A stretch of 64,000 bases of DNA from CAZMGV01 sp964621525 [NCBI: uncultured bacterium] (GTDB lineage: Bacteria; JAGRBM01), in NCBI GenBank assembly GCA_964621525.1, contig CAZUMS010000018.1:5228-69227 (forward strand). The letters run 5' to 3'. The notes under the pieces are model-generated. The model was not told where the DNA came from. It saw only the letters and a program-made list of their open reading frames with translations, and did not search any database. Numbering within the stretch: position 1 is the stretch's first letter; each line of letters starts with the position of its first letter. Positions 8,238 to 19,800 of the stretch are shown in pieces. The translations under genes were made by a program, and so were the position numbers.

Positions 8238-9647
8238 ATGACAGCCCCACTGAAAGTCGCCATCACCGGAGCCTCCGGAAGCCTCGGCGAGGCGATCCTC
8301 GACCTGCTGATTCCGGACGACGATATCGGGGAGATCGTTTCGGTCGATCTCGCCGCCCCGCGCCGTCATGCCGGTTCGCCGAAGCTCCGGTTCGTCCAGA
8401 TGGACGTCCGCGATCCGAAGCTCGCCGAAGCCTTCCAGGGCATGGATGCCGTCATGCATCTGGCCTTCGTGGTCGAGAAGACCGGCGGCCTCGCCCCCGA
8501 AGCGGTGGAGGCGATCAATGTCGGCGGCACCCAGAACGTCTTCCGGAGCGCCGACGCCGCCGAAGTGAAACAGGTCGTCTACGCCTCGTCAGTGGCGTCT
8601 TACGGCATCCATGACTCGAACGTGGGCAAGGTACTCACGGAAGACGCACCGCGGGTGGCCAGTGAGAATTTCTACTACTCGCGCCACAAGACGGCGGTCG
8701 AGCACTGGCTGGACGATTTCGAGAAAAGCCGCCCGGAAATGACCATCTGCCGCCTCCGGCCGTCGATCTTCCTCAGCGAGCGGTCCGAGACCCGCAAGGT
8801 CCGGTTCCTGTTCGCCGCCCCGGTCCATCTGCGGATGCGGGAAGTAAACTCCCGGCTCCAGCTTACCCATGAAGACGACGTGGCGCAGGCCTTCGTGCTG
8901 GCGCTCAAGAAAAAGGCCCGGGGGGCATTCAACGTCTCCGCAGACGGCACCGTCCCTCTCGGAAATCTGGGCGGGGAACTGGGGCGCCCGTCGATCCCGG
9001 TGCCGGGGAACCCGCTCAAGCTCGCCAAACTGGCCGCCAGAGCCGGTGTGGCACTCATGGATCCGATCTGGTTCGATGTCATGGACAAGGGGGAAGTGAC
9101 TGTCTCGGCCGCGAAGATCCGCAAGGAACTCCGGTGGCAGCCGCGCTTCGAGACTTCCGCTGACGTCCTCCGGGCCGTCGCCGGACTCCCCAACGCGAGA
9201 GCCTCACATGCCCTCAAGTGGTACTGGGGTCCCATGGCCCGCCTCTCGGCGCTTCTCCGGGGTATCCCGATGCCTCCGGACATTGCCGCCCAGGCACGGG
9301 GGTTCGAGGGCGACATCAACCTGATCTTCACGGGCGAAGCGCCCGGCTCCTGGCGAATCCACATCGGGCCCGGCAAGTTCGCCATCCATGAAGGCACGGT
9401 CCGTGACGCCCGGGCGACCATCCTGATGAAGACCGAAACCTTCCACGACATCCTGGCCGGGAAAATGAACACCCAGTCGGCGTCGTTCACCGGCAAGATC
9501 CGCGTGCGGGGCGAAGGCGAGACTGTGCTCGTCGCCATGGGTTCCATCGATGCCTTCCGGAAGTTCCAGAAGATGCGGAATCTGGCGGGTTTCGGCGCCC
9601 GTCAGTATGCAAGGTTCCTGCTGAAAGACGTCCCCGCCGCCGCCTGA
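8238..9647 (+). CDS. NAD-dependent epimerase/dehydratase (extended SDR) fused to an SCP2-like domain
   Basis: A two-domain protein of 469 residues. Residues 1 to about 320 are an extended short-chain dehydrogenase with the Rossmann glycine motif (GASGSLGEAIL near residue 10) and the catalytic YSRHK (YxxxK), preceded by the YASSVASYG serine region. The last 120 or so residues (INLIFTGEAPGSWRIHIGPG to the end) have the pattern of an SCP2 lipid-binding domain. The start is ATG 8238 after GGGAGG. Its stop codon abuts that of the convergent hydrolase, the two sharing TGATCA. The fusion suggests an oxidoreductase acting on a substrate held by its own lipid-binding module; sterol-like 3-beta-hydroxysteroid dehydrogenases are the nearest conceptual match. 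Substrate unknown. Confidence 0.88.
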   Translation: MTAPLKVAITGASGSLGEAILDLLIPDDDIGEIVSVDLAAPRRHAGSPKLRFVQMDVRDPKLAEAFQGMDAVMHLAFVVEKTGGLAPEAVEAINVGGTQNVFRSADAAEVKQVVYASSVASYGIHDSNVGKVLTEDAPRVASENFYYSRHKTAVEHWLDDFEKSRPEMTICRLRPSIFLSERSETRKVRFLFAAPVHLRMREVNSRLQLTHEDDVAQAFVLALKKKARGAFNVSADGTVPLGNLGGELGRPSIPVPGNPLKLAKLAARAGVALMDPIWFDVMDKGEVTVSAAKIRKELRWQPRFETSADVLRAVAGLPNARASHALKWYWGPMARLSALLRGIPMPPDIAAQARGFEGDINLIFTGEAPGSWRIHIGPGKFAIHEGTVRDARATILMKTETFHDILAGKMNTQSASFTGKIRVRGEGETVLVAMGSIDAFRKFQKMRNLAGFGARQYARFLLKDVPAAA

Positions 9648-10670
9648 TCAGCGGGACATGGTATCAAGACGCTTCTTGAGGTCCGGCAGCGCTCCCGGCA
9701 GGCGGGCGAGCGCCGTCATATGCCCGCCCTTCAGCCAGATGCTCTGGACGCCCGGCCACCGGCCGATCTGGCGGCGCATGGAATCGGCCGGCACGATCAG
9801 GTCGTCCTCCGCTGCGACAATGACAATCCGCTCCGGCGCGATGGCCGGCATGAGCCGGGTGAGGCCAACGAGGTCCATCAGCTCGGCCACCCGCTCGCTG
9901 GAGATTCCGAATCCAGCCAGTTCCCGGCGGACGCCTTCGAGCACGGGCGCCTTGCCGATGATATCCGGAAGGTCGAGATGTCCGATAATCGGAACGGCAA
10001 AGGATATCCGGGGTTCGACGCAGGCAACCACCTTGGTGACGACACCGCCGAGGCTGATCCCCGAAAAGCCGATCTCGTCGTAGGAGCCGGTGTTCTTGAC
10101 GTACTGGAACAGCGTCCGGGCATCCAGAACCGACTGGCGAAGGGATTCGAAGGTCCGCATCAGGTCCGCGCTGAAGAACAGCGAGCCGTCGTATTTTGAG
10201 TGCCGGACCTGGCGCTCGCCATGATGCGGGAGCTGGAAATGAAACACGTCGCAGTCGAGGCCCCGGGTCATCAGCGGCCCCACGAGGGTGTCCTCGAGGA
10301 TCGACCCCGGCTCCATCCAGCCGTGAATATGCAGGACGGCGCGGCGGGGCCTGAAGCCCGAGCGGCTCACCTTACGGGCCTTGAACCGGTGGAGCGGCGT
10401 GTGGTGCTCCAGATAGTCCCCGACCAGTTCGTCCACCAGCGGCAGGTGTTCGCTCCGGAACTCGATCGTCCGGTACTCATAGCCGAGAACCCGGCGGCTC
10501 CCGGACAGCTTCACTTCAGGATCCGCCTTGGGAGACGGGAACAGGTCCCCCAGCGACCGGTTCAGGTACCGGTCCAGCCAGCGGGTCGTGTCTTCGTTCG
10601 GCCTCAATGCCTTCTGCTGCAGGTTCGCGATCTGTCCGATCAGGCTGTCGACACCGGAATGGATATTCAT
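9648..10670 (-). CDS. Alpha/beta hydrolase (ABHD18-like)
   Basis: A 340-residue alpha/beta hydrolase. The nucleophile elbow GISLGG places the catalytic serine at 206; acidic residues in AAEDDLIVP (289-290) and the histidine in KGGHMTAL (317) complete the triad. HIHGWMEPGSILED and QLPHHGERQ resemble the ABHD18 family (DUF2048), whose physiological substrates are lipids or remain unknown. No signal peptide is seen, so it is probably cytosolic. ATG 10670 is the first start; the upstream purine-rich GAGGGCGG is a weak ribosome-binding site. It is convergent with the SDR-SCP2 gene and divergent from the M14 peptidase-like gene across about 120 bases of AT-richer DNA. Confidence 0.85.
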   Translation of the reverse strand: MNIHSGVDSLIGQIANLQQKALRPNEDTTRWLDRYLNRSLGDLFPSPKADPEVKLSGSRRVLGYEYRTIEFRSEHLPLVDELVGDYLEHHTPLHRFKARKVSRSGFRPRRAVLHIHGWMEPGSILEDTLVGPLMTRGLDCDVFHFQLPHHGERQVRHSKYDGSLFFSADLMRTFESLRQSVLDARTLFQYVKNTGSYDEIGFSGISLGGVVTKVVACVEPRISFAVPIIGHLDLPDIIGKAPVLEGVRRELAGFGISSERVAELMDLVGLTRLMPAIAPERIVIVAAEDDLIVPADSMRRQIGRWPGVQSIWLKGGHMTALARLPGALPDLKKRLDTMSR

Positions 10671-10790
10671 GGAGAGTTACCGCCCTCGCCGGAGCTTCGC
10701 ACCGGCAGCCGTCATTTGTAACAGTTTAGCCGGAGCGCACAAATTCGTTGAATATTTGTCACGCTATTGTCATTAATAATCCTGGTGGCA

Positions 10791-11735
10791 ATGGGAACTC
10801 TCCCCCGACATTTGGGCAGTTACCGGGAAGGCGGGGCTTTCGAGGAAGCCTGGCGCGATCTCGCCTGCCGGGCCGGGGCGTCGGAATCGGTAGCCGGAAA
10901 GTCTGTCGACGGGCGGCCGATCTACCGTTTCGACCTCGGCGATCCGTCGAAGCCCGCCGTTCTCCTCACCGGACTCATTCACGGCGTCGAACTGATCGGC
11001 TCGGAAGCCCTTTTCCATCTGGTCGAAACCCTCGCCCTGACCGATGCCGGAAGCCGGTCGGCCGTTCTGGATCAGGTCCGTCTGGTGGTCCTTCCGGTGG
11101 TGAACCCGGACGGACTCGCCGGGAACACCGCGAGACTCGCCACCGGGCGGCCCGCCTGGCAGCGCTGGAACAACCACGGCGTCGATCTGAACCGGAACTT
11201 CCCGGTGCTTACGGAGAAGACCTCATACCATCCGCTCTCGGGTTCCCGGGCGAAATGGTCCCCCTACTACGCCGGCCCGAGCCCCTTCTCCGAACCGGAG
11301 ACCTGGGCCTTGGGTAACGTAGTCAAAGAGGTAAATCCCGCCCTCTCCCTCGGCTTTCACAGTTTCGGCAACCTACTGCTCTACCCGTGGGGCTATACGA
11401 AGCGCCCGAGCCCCCGGCGCAGCCACTATCTCGAAATCACCCGGAACTTCGCGGCCCAGCTCCGCCAGTTTCCCTACCGGGTTCTCCAGTCCAGCCACCT
11501 GTACCCGGTCACAGGGGATCTGGACGACTGGCTGGAAAATGCCTTCGGCACGACGGCGTTCACCGTGGAGGTGAGCCAGCTAGACTGCCGGCTTCTGGAC
11601 CCCCGGCGGCTGATCAATCCATTCTCATGGATGAACCCCGTGAACGTGCGGGGAACGGTGCGCAACCTGACGCCCGGGCTCATCACGCTGATACAGGACT
11701 GGCTGTCGGCCCGGACGACGGACGCCGCGGGCTGA
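10791..11735 (+). CDS. M14 family zinc carboxypeptidase-like protein
   Basis: A 314-residue M14 metallocarboxypeptidase-like protein. Zinc ligands are visible as HGVE (HxxE, residues 64 and 67) and the histidine in GFHSFGN (about 190); the substrate-binding Asn-Arg lies in VDLNRNFP, and the catalytic glutamate in FTVEVS (about 260). It lacks a signal peptide, which is common for M14C/D-like cytosolic enzymes acting on peptidoglycan fragments or modified amino acids. I chose ATG 10791; an in-frame TTG at 10767 would add eight residues, and neither has a strong ribosome-binding site. The 3' end nearly touches the convergent kup gene, with a 5-base gap. Confidence 0.85.
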   Translation: MGTLPRHLGSYREGGAFEEAWRDLACRAGASESVAGKSVDGRPIYRFDLGDPSKPAVLLTGLIHGVELIGSEALFHLVETLALTDAGSRSAVLDQVRLVVLPVVNPDGLAGNTARLATGRPAWQRWNNHGVDLNRNFPVLTEKTSYHPLSGSRAKWSPYYAGPSPFSEPETWALGNVVKEVNPALSLGFHSFGNLLLYPWGYTKRPSPRRSHYLEITRNFAAQLRQFPYRVLQSSHLYPVTGDLDDWLENAFGTTAFTVEVSQLDCRLLDPRRLINPFSWMNPVNVRGTVRNLTPGLITLIQDWLSARTTDAAG

Positions 11736-11740
11736 ACCCC

Positions 11741-13681
11741 TCAGATTTCGATCTGGACGCCGACCTCGATTACCCGCGAGGGCGGCAGATTGAAGAATTC
11801 CATTGACTGACGCGCAGCCCTCGATATCAGCGCGAACAACTGCTCGCGCCAGAGGGCCATGTTCTTCACTTTCCGGCTCGGAATCAGGGTTTCACGGCCC
11901 AGAACGTAGGTAACGTCCATGGGGTTGATCTTGAGGCCCTTGCTCTCGCAGAGGCGCAATGCGGCCGGGACATCCGGCGACTGCATGAACCCGTACCGGA
12001 TCAGCACCCGGTAAAACCCCTCGCCCAGTTCCTCGACTTCGATCCCCTCGGACACATTCACGTGCGGGATCTCCAGGGTTTCCACCGTCAGCAGAATCAC
12101 CCGTTCATGAATCACGCGGGAATACCGGAGAAGGTGCAGCAGAGAGCCCGGAACGCCCTTGGCGCTCGCCGTAAGGTAGATCGCCGTCCCCTTCACCCGC
12201 GGAATGGCGTTGTCGCGGATATCCTGCTGGAGCACCGTGAGCGGAACGTGCAGTTCCCGTAGCCGGGCGCCCAGAATTTCCCGCCCTCGCCTCCAGGTGG
12301 TCATCACGATCAGCAGGGCGATTCCGATGGAAAGCGGCAGCCATCCGCCTTCGTGAAGTTTCACGATGTTGGTGGAGAAATACGCAAGATCGACCCCGAT
12401 AAACAACCCGGTTAGAGGCACAGAAACGGCATCATGCCACTTCCAAAGGTATTTCATCACGATAAACGCCAGCATGGTGGTGATCACCATGGTGGTCGTG
12501 ACTGCGACACCGTAGGCATGGGCCAGGGAACTGGAATCTCCGAACTCCATCACAACCACGATGGTCGCGGCGAGAAGCGCCCAGTTCACGGTGGGTACAT
12601 AGATCTGACCGATCTCGGCAGACGAAGTGTGGCGGATCTCCATGCGCGGGAGATAACCGAGCTGGACCGCCTGGCGCGTCAGCGAAAAGACGCCGGAGAT
12701 GAGCGCCTGGGAAGCAATCACGGTCGCCGCACTCGCCAGCACGATCAGCGGGTACAGGGCCCACTTGGGCGCCAGAAGGTAGAAAGGATTGACGGCCGCT
12801 TCAGGATCATGGAGGAGCAGTGCCCCCTGGCCGAGGTAGTTCGCCATCAGCGCCGGAAACACCAGCCCGAACCAGCCGATCCGGATCGGGCGGCGGCCGA
12901 AATGGCCCATATCGGCATAAACCGCCTCGCAACCCGTCACGGACAGGAACACGAAGCCGAGAATGATAAAGGCGTGGTGGCCGTACTCCACGAAAAACCT
13001 GACGGCATGCACTGGGTTCAGGGCATGCAGGATCTCCGGCGCCTTCAGTATCCCTCCGAGTCCCAGCAGAAAGAGAACGGAAAACCAGGCAACCATGACC
13101 GGACCGAAAACATTGGCCACCCGCTGGGTGCCGTGTTTCTGGACGACAAACAGGCCGACCAGGATGGCGATAGAGATCGGCACAATCCAGTGTTCTAGGC
13201 CGGGAGCGGCGATCCTGAGACCTTCGACCGCGCTCATCACCGAAATGGCGGGGGTGATCAGGCCGTCGCCATAGAGGAGTGCCGCGCCGAACAGGCCGAG
13301 CGGAACCACGAACCACTTGAGGTGCGAGGCCGGAGACTCCCCGCGAGGGGGAACGATCATCGCCATGAGGGCCAGGATCCCGCCCTCGCCCCGGTTATCG
13401 GCCTGCAAAATCAGCAGCAGGTATTTGACGGAGACGATCAGCGTCAGCGACCAGCAGATAAGCGAAACGACACCGAGAACTGACGCCTGACTGACTTCGA
13501 CGGCGTGACTGCTGCCGAAACATTCCCGGATCGCATAAAGGGGACTCGTTCCGATATCGCCATAGACGACTCCAAGGGAGCCCAGAGCCAGCAGCCAGAG
13601 TTTACTGCCCGTAGCAGGGCCGTGGCCCGCCTTTGCGGCATGGGCGTCACTCATGGGAACCGGGCTGCTTTCGGAACTCAT
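11741..13681 (-). CDS. kup: Kup-type low-affinity potassium transporter
   Basis: A 646-residue K+/H+ symporter of the KUP/HAK/KT family, close to the usual length of about 620-660. The first helix carries the signature LALGSLGVVYGDIGTSPLYAIRE, followed by about 12 membrane segments, with the TGCEAVYADMGHFG motif in the middle and a soluble C-terminal domain ending in EVGVQIEI. The start is taken as ATG 13681 (MSSESSPV); ATG 13654 is an alternative, and an upstream extension to 13771 has no support. The giant lipoprotein gene ends 153 bases upstream on the same strand. Confidence 0.95.
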   Translation of the reverse strand: MSSESSPVPMSDAHAAKAGHGPATGSKLWLLALGSLGVVYGDIGTSPLYAIRECFGSSHAVEVSQASVLGVVSLICWSLTLIVSVKYLLLILQADNRGEGGILALMAMIVPPRGESPASHLKWFVVPLGLFGAALLYGDGLITPAISVMSAVEGLRIAAPGLEHWIVPISIAILVGLFVVQKHGTQRVANVFGPVMVAWFSVLFLLGLGGILKAPEILHALNPVHAVRFFVEYGHHAFIILGFVFLSVTGCEAVYADMGHFGRRPIRIGWFGLVFPALMANYLGQGALLLHDPEAAVNPFYLLAPKWALYPLIVLASAATVIASQALISGVFSLTRQAVQLGYLPRMEIRHTSSAEIGQIYVPTVNWALLAATIVVVMEFGDSSSLAHAYGVAVTTTMVITTMLAFIVMKYLWKWHDAVSVPLTGLFIGVDLAYFSTNIVKLHEGGWLPLSIGIALLIVMTTWRRGREILGARLRELHVPLTVLQQDIRDNAIPRVKGTAIYLTASAKGVPGSLLHLLRYSRVIHERVILLTVETLEIPHVNVSEGIEVEELGEGFYRVLIRYGFMQSPDVPAALRLCESKGLKINPMDVTYVLGRETLIPSRKVKNMALWREQLFALISRAARQSMEFFNLPPSRVIEVGVQIEI

Positions 13682-13728
13682 GCGTTTAAACCGGTAACCC
13701 CCGGCGGCCAAGGCCCTGAAAGGCCTGC

Positions 13729-13746
13729 CCCCTGCCTGGGCAGGGG
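13729..13746. terminator. GC-rich inverted repeat between the giant gene and kup
   Basis: CCCCTGCC (13729-13736) pairs with GGCAGGGG (13739-13746) across two bases, and another GGCAGGGG copy occurs about 30 bases to the right. It lies about 90 bases past the end of the giant lipoprotein gene in its direction of transcription and 50 bases before kup. It could be a rho-dependent or imperfect intrinsic terminator, or a leader structure of kup. No clear U-tract follows. Confidence 0.35.
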
Positions 13747-13834
13747 TAGCAAGCCAGCCCCTCCGGAACAAGGCAGGGGCCGCGACCGGAAAACCCCGCC
13801 ACGGCCCCCATGGATACCCAAGGTCCCCTGTCCC

Positions 13835-16800
13835 TTAGGGGATCGTCACGCTCGCACTTGCCGGCGGGCCCACCGGTCCCGTACAGACCAGTTCGTAGTC
13901 ACCCGGCGCGGGCACGGTCACGGCATTGCCACCCGGCTGGAAGTCGAGATCCACCGAGAGGCCATCGCCCGACAGGGTGCAGGCGTCCTCCACTCCCGTC
14001 GTGCTCCAGGCGAGCTGCAGACCGGACGGGTTGGTGAACGAATAGATCACCGGGTGAAGCGGATTGAGATGGTAGCCCAGATCAACCGGCGTAGCGTCGG
14101 CCGTCCCGAGATCGGAACGGGTGATCAGGTCGCGCCAGTCGCTTCCGAACGGAACTGACGGGAAACCATAGGCAGTATTGTCCGCATCCGTATCGTCGCC
14201 AAAATCGACACAATCACTGTCGAACGACTGGCCCGCCGCAATCTGCGAGAGGAACAGATGACCGCTCGCCGCCTCGACGAATGGATCGCCGTCCTCGGGG
14301 ATGCCCCCGTCCAGCAGGTTGAACGGCGCCGCCGCGTGGGTGACTGCAAGGTTCTGCACTGCGCAGGCGCTATCAATGGTAAAAGCTCCCTGAACGTCAG
14401 GATTACCCCCCGCGGAGTTACCGAAGAACACTGAATTATAGAGCGATTTCGCGCCAGCACCGGTGCCGAACAGGGCTCCCGCCACTCCGGCAGAATTCAG
14501 GCTGAACGAGGTGTTTGTGATCCGGTGGGTACCCACACCGTCCAGATACAGGCCACTACCATTGCCGGTCGCCTGATTATCAACCCAAATGCCGTTGATG
14601 ACTTCCACATCGCCGGTCGTGGTCAGCAACGCGCCGCCGCCATTGCCGCCGGCAGCATCGTTGGCCTGGAAAATAGTGCTGTACATCAGCACGGGCTGCA
14701 GCCCGGTGACGTATAATCCGCCGCCAGAGGTGGCAGAATTTTCCTGGAAAGTACTGTTCTGGATCATGACGTTGTATTCGAACACATACAGGCCGCCGCC
14801 CGTACCCACCGCAGTGGAGTTTCCGGCAATCTCGGTATCCATGAGTTCGAAGGTCCTGGCCGTTGCCGTGAAGTTTTCCAGGTGAATGCCACCGCCGTCA
14901 CCAACCCCGGCCGAATTATTGACGATGCGGCTCCGCTCAATGCGGACGTCGCAGCCGTCGCAGAAGAGCGCCCCACCCTCGAACACAGCCGTTCCGTCCT
15001 CTAGCAGCGTCGAATCGACTAGCAGGGTCGTGCCGGCGAATGCGGCAATATGTCCGCCATTCATGGACGTATTTTCCCGGAATTCCATGCTGCGGGTATA
15101 CCCGATCGAATTGCCGGAAAGCCGTAAGCCGCCGCCGTTGGTACCGCCGCTGCCGCCGGTCACGGTGAGGCCGTCGAGGTAAAGCCGAGCATCGCCCGTG
15201 AGGCTGATAACGGAGTTCGACGTGCCCTGGCCGGAGATCGTGCCACGGTAGGAGGGCAGGTACCGGTCCGCAAAGGCCGTCTCGGTACCGGCGAAGCCGC
15301 CGAACAGGTAGACGGAGCCCGTGCTCCGGCTGATGACCGGATCGGCCGCCACGCCCGACTCGCGGATGTAGGTGCCCTCGGCAAGCCATACGTGGTCGCC
15401 GTCGCCGGCCTCTGCCAGCACGGCCGCCAGGCTGTTCGACCGGTTGTTCCAGCTCACGCCGTTACAGGTACCGGTGCAGGAATTGCCCACGTACCAGCGC
15501 GCCGCCGGATCGTAATGGGCGCCCATGTCCACGGTACCCGTGTCCACCTCGCTCGCAAGGCCGGTCGTCTGGTCGCGCCAGTCGGTGAGGCCGTAGGTAG
15601 CAACGGCCGTGTCAGCATCCGTATCATCGCCGGCGTCCACGCAGGCAGAAGTATAGGCGTCACCCTGCGACACCTGTTTCAGGAACAGCTCGCCGCCGAG
15701 ACCCCGGCGGAAGGGGTCGCCGAGAGTGGCCCCGGCCTGATCGAGAACAATGGTGTTGCCATTATCCGTATCGCCCGGCTCGTACAGACAGGTATCTTCC
15801 GTTGTGACGGCGATCAAATCGTCAAAGTCGTCGCCCACTCCGGTGCCGGCCGCGCTGGAGCCCCGGTTTCCGTAGAACACCGAGTTGTAGATATCGACGG
15901 TGCTTGTGACGGTGCCGCTCACGGCGCCGCCGGCACCGGTGCCGTCAAGCTCGGAATCGGCGATGTTGTATCCGAACGATGAATTGTAGATCTCTGCGTT
16001 GCCGTATACGCAGCCGATCGCGCCGCCGGAGCCGCTGGTGCGGTTATCCGTGAACGTCACGTTGGCGAGATCGATCTGTATACCATTGTTATCGCTGCAG
16101 ATCGCACCGCCGCCCTGAGAGCCGGCCTCGTTCCCGTCAAAAATGCTGTCCGTAATCATCACGTCGCTGACGGAGGCGTAATACGCGCCACCGCCGAAGG
16201 CACCGGTAACGTTATTCCGGAACAGCGAACCGTCGACCGTAAATGCCGTCGAGAAATCCGAATAAATGGCGCCACCAGCGTCGGTTGTTTCGTTGCCGAG
16301 GAACCCGGAATCCAGGATCTGGACATTGTCGCTGCCGATGGTGGCGATCGCGCCGCCCAGCAGCGTCGCCGGATCTGAATTCTCGAACGTCGAGCTTCCG
16401 ACCATAACATCATCGGTATTGTTCAGATACAGGCCACCGCCGCCGCCGGCAGCCCCGTTCCCGGTGAATACCGAATCCCGGACAGAAATATCCGATCCGA
16501 AATCGAGGTACACCGCGCCGCCCCGGTTCGTAGCGCTGTTGCTCTCGAAGTGACTGGCGGAAATATCGATACCGGTCGAATCGATCAGGCTGACGGCTCC
16601 GCCATCTCCTGCGGAGCTGTTGCCGTTCAGATCGAACCGTTCGATGAAGACATCCGACACCGTGTCGCCGAGAATTGCGCCATCGGTCTCTCCGGCAAGT
16701 TCCGTCAGTTCGCCGTCTACGCGGTCCAGGGCGCTCGTTTCCGTGCCGTCAAAGCCGCCGAGCAGCACGAGGTCGCTCCGGAGATCGGCGAAGCGGGTGA

Positions 16801-19800
16801 AGGCTCCGGTGCCCAGCGTGCCGGGGCCGTCGCCCGCCCAGATATGGTCGCCGGGGCCTGCCGAGTCGATGACCGACTGGATCGTCGCCCGGGCGGTCAG
16901 CCAGCTCAGGCCGTCGTTCAGGTCGCTGCCCGACGGATGGACATACCAGCGGCGCGGCTCCCGGTAGTGGGCGCCGATGTCCGTGGGGCTGAACCCCTCC
17001 GGATCGCCGTAGAAGCTCGTGGTCGCCTCGGACCGGGTGAAGTCGAGACCGGTGAACGCCGTGTCCGAAAGCGTCTCGCTGCCCGCATCCACGCAGGCGG
17101 AGGTGTAGGCATCGCCATCGTCCGTGCGCTTCAGGAACACCTGGCCGGCAACGCCGCTCCGGAAGGGGTCGCCCTTCGCCGGGGTCGAGCCGTCGAGGAG
17201 CACGTTGCCCGTGCCCGGGAGGCCCGTTCCGTTACACGCATAGGAAATGCCGAAAAGCCCGGCACCGCCAGCGTCGCTGCTAATTCCGCCTGCCCGTTCG
17301 TTTCCGTAAAACGCACTGTTACGAATCGTGATCACGCCGGCGAGGTCGGCATGAATCGCACCAGCCGCGGCTCCACCGGAGATGTTGTTCCTGAAGGTCC
17401 CGTGATCGACGACCTTGCCCCCGCCCGTGACGGCAATGGCCGCGCCTTCGGTGACGGCGCCATTGCCATCGAAAGTGACGTTCACGAGAGTAAACGGCGT
17501 GGAAGATGCGAAAATGCCGCCGCCCCGGGCGCCTGAGGCATTCGCGGTGAAGGAGGTAGTCTCCACTCTCAGAGTATTGCCGCCGCCGGTCTGCGCGGCG
17601 ATTCCGCCGCCCGTGGAGCCGGAATAGTTGTTCCGGATCCGGGAGTTCCGCACCGTCAGGTTTCCGCTGGTCATTCCGATACCGCCGCCACTGATACCGG
17701 CGGCCGTATTGTTCCGGATGTCCAGATTGCTCAGTTCCAGACCGGCCCCGCCGATGTCGAGATGGATGCCAGCTCCGTTGAGGATGTCGTCGTCGTATCC
17801 GTTCGCCACGGTCAGCCCGTCGATGAGTCCCGACCCCCCGGTTTCGAACCGGATGACTTCATCCGAATCCCCGGCGTTGCCGGTACCGGAACTGTCGAAA
17901 TCGCCATTCAGCACCGTGAGCGTGGCATCCACCCGGTCCGGCCGTTCGAGGACCGACTGCTCCGAAGGCGTCGCGCCTGCAAAACCGCCGTAGATCTTCA
18001 CCGGACCGTTCGCGGTAATAACCGGGATATTCACCGCCGTTGCCAGATAGGAGCCTTCGGCAATCAGCACCTGTCCGTAGGGCATCGCTTCCGCGTCGTC
18101 CACGGCCGTCTGGAGATTGCCGGCGCCGTAGGCATTCGCCCAGCCCGAGCCATCGGCCGCACCGCCGCCCGTCACGGTCACAAAGCGCGAGTTCTCGCCG
18201 ATGGTGTAAACCGTCGAGGCTGTCATGACGCCGTCGTCCACCTCGACCTCGATGTCGCAGGTGACGCCGAGTGCCGGGCAGGTGCCGGTGATCTCGCCCG
18301 TGCCGCCGTCCACGGAGAACCAGTTGCCCAGGTAAACGGACGAGCAGGCGTTTGCCACCGTGATATCCGAGTAGGCCCACAGGTCGCCGGTATCCGTGTC
18401 GGTCAGTGCCGGAGTCAGCGTAAAGCTGTCGCCGTCGGCGCAGTCCATGAGCACTCCGCCCGCGAGCGCCGGGGCGTCGTTCGCGCCGGTGATCGTGATT
18501 TCGACCGTACCGGTGGAGACGGCGCCGTTCGAATCGCGAATCGCGTAGGTGAAGCTGTCCACCAGCGTCTCGCCATCCGAGAGATCCTCGAAGGGTTCCG
18601 GTGTGCGGTCGTAGATGATGTCGGTGCCGGCCACCGTCACGGCCACGCCATAGGCGCTCACGCCGGAGACGCCGTCGGCGAACTCGACCGCGTCATAGGT
18701 GTCCACATCCGAGTCGTTCGTGAGCAGCGTCGCGATGGGGATCGTAATGTCCACGCCCGAATTCTCGGTATCCGCGAAGCTGTCCAGACCGGCAACCGGC
18801 GGCTGGTTTTCCCCGTCAATGGTGGCGGAGAAGTCGCGGCCGACGCTGTCCGTGCAGGACAGCGTCCAGTTGTCGGAGCCGGCCGGGAAGGTCCAGTTAC
18901 CGGCCGAAAGGGCGCTGCCCGAAACCGTGTGCTGCACGGTGCCGTTCGCATCCAGGATGTCGCAGGACGTAACGTCGCCGTAGACGTTCCAGGCGACCGC
19001 CGTGGCAAGGTTCACGAGCCTCAGGTCGCCGATCCAGGCGTATTCGGACGGGTCATAGTGGCGGCCCAGGTCGGACGTGCCGCTGTCAAAAGTGCCATCG
19101 GCGCGGGTGGTCTGCGACGTAAAGGTGAAGGGCACGAGGCCGTCATTGCCGGCATCCACGCAGGCGCTGGTGTAGGCGGAGCCCGCCACCCCGGCGTGCC
19201 GCAGGAACAGCTCGCCGGATGGTCCCTCGGTGAACGGATCACCGAAGGCCGGTGTCGAGTTGTCGAGCAACGGACCGGCAGTCGTGATCGTAACGCCCGC
19301 CAGCGTGCCCGCGAAATCCTGTGGTGAACAGACCGAATCAAGCTCCAGGGAATTGACAACACCATCAATATCAGGTCTGGCCGTAGCTCCGCCTATGCTG
19401 TAATTTCCATAGAAAACCGTATTCTGGACAAATAACGGGGTGTTGAAGAAGCTATAGATTGTGCTGCCGCTATTTCCGGCATTGTTCGCAATGGTCGCAT
19501 TCCTGAGGGTGACAGAGACATTATTGCCTATTCCGATCGCCCCAGTCCCCGACGTGATCACATTGCCCTGCCCCACATTGCCTGCAATCGTCACGTTATC
19601 CCACACATGAACTGCGGTCCCTGAAATTCCAGAGAAAAAGATGGGAGCCGATGCAGCCGATCCATCGTTCTGGTAATTCGTGTTGTTCAGAAACGCTGAA
19701 TTGCTGACAAAAGTACTTGTGTATCTAAACAGTCCGATAGCCCGAATGATTGCTGTGTTGCCATCCACGAGTACCCTGTCGAGATGCAGTTCAGCCCGGG

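Noticed and set aside
10740-10790. A strong promoter before the M14 gene
   Set aside because: AT-rich hexamers (TTGTCA, TAATAA) exist, but their spacing of 12-13 bases is too short for a normal promoter.
16550-19327. Long plus-strand open frames inside the giant lipoprotein gene
   Set aside because: They mirror the repeat structure of the minus-strand gene and have no recognisable domains or ribosome-binding sites.
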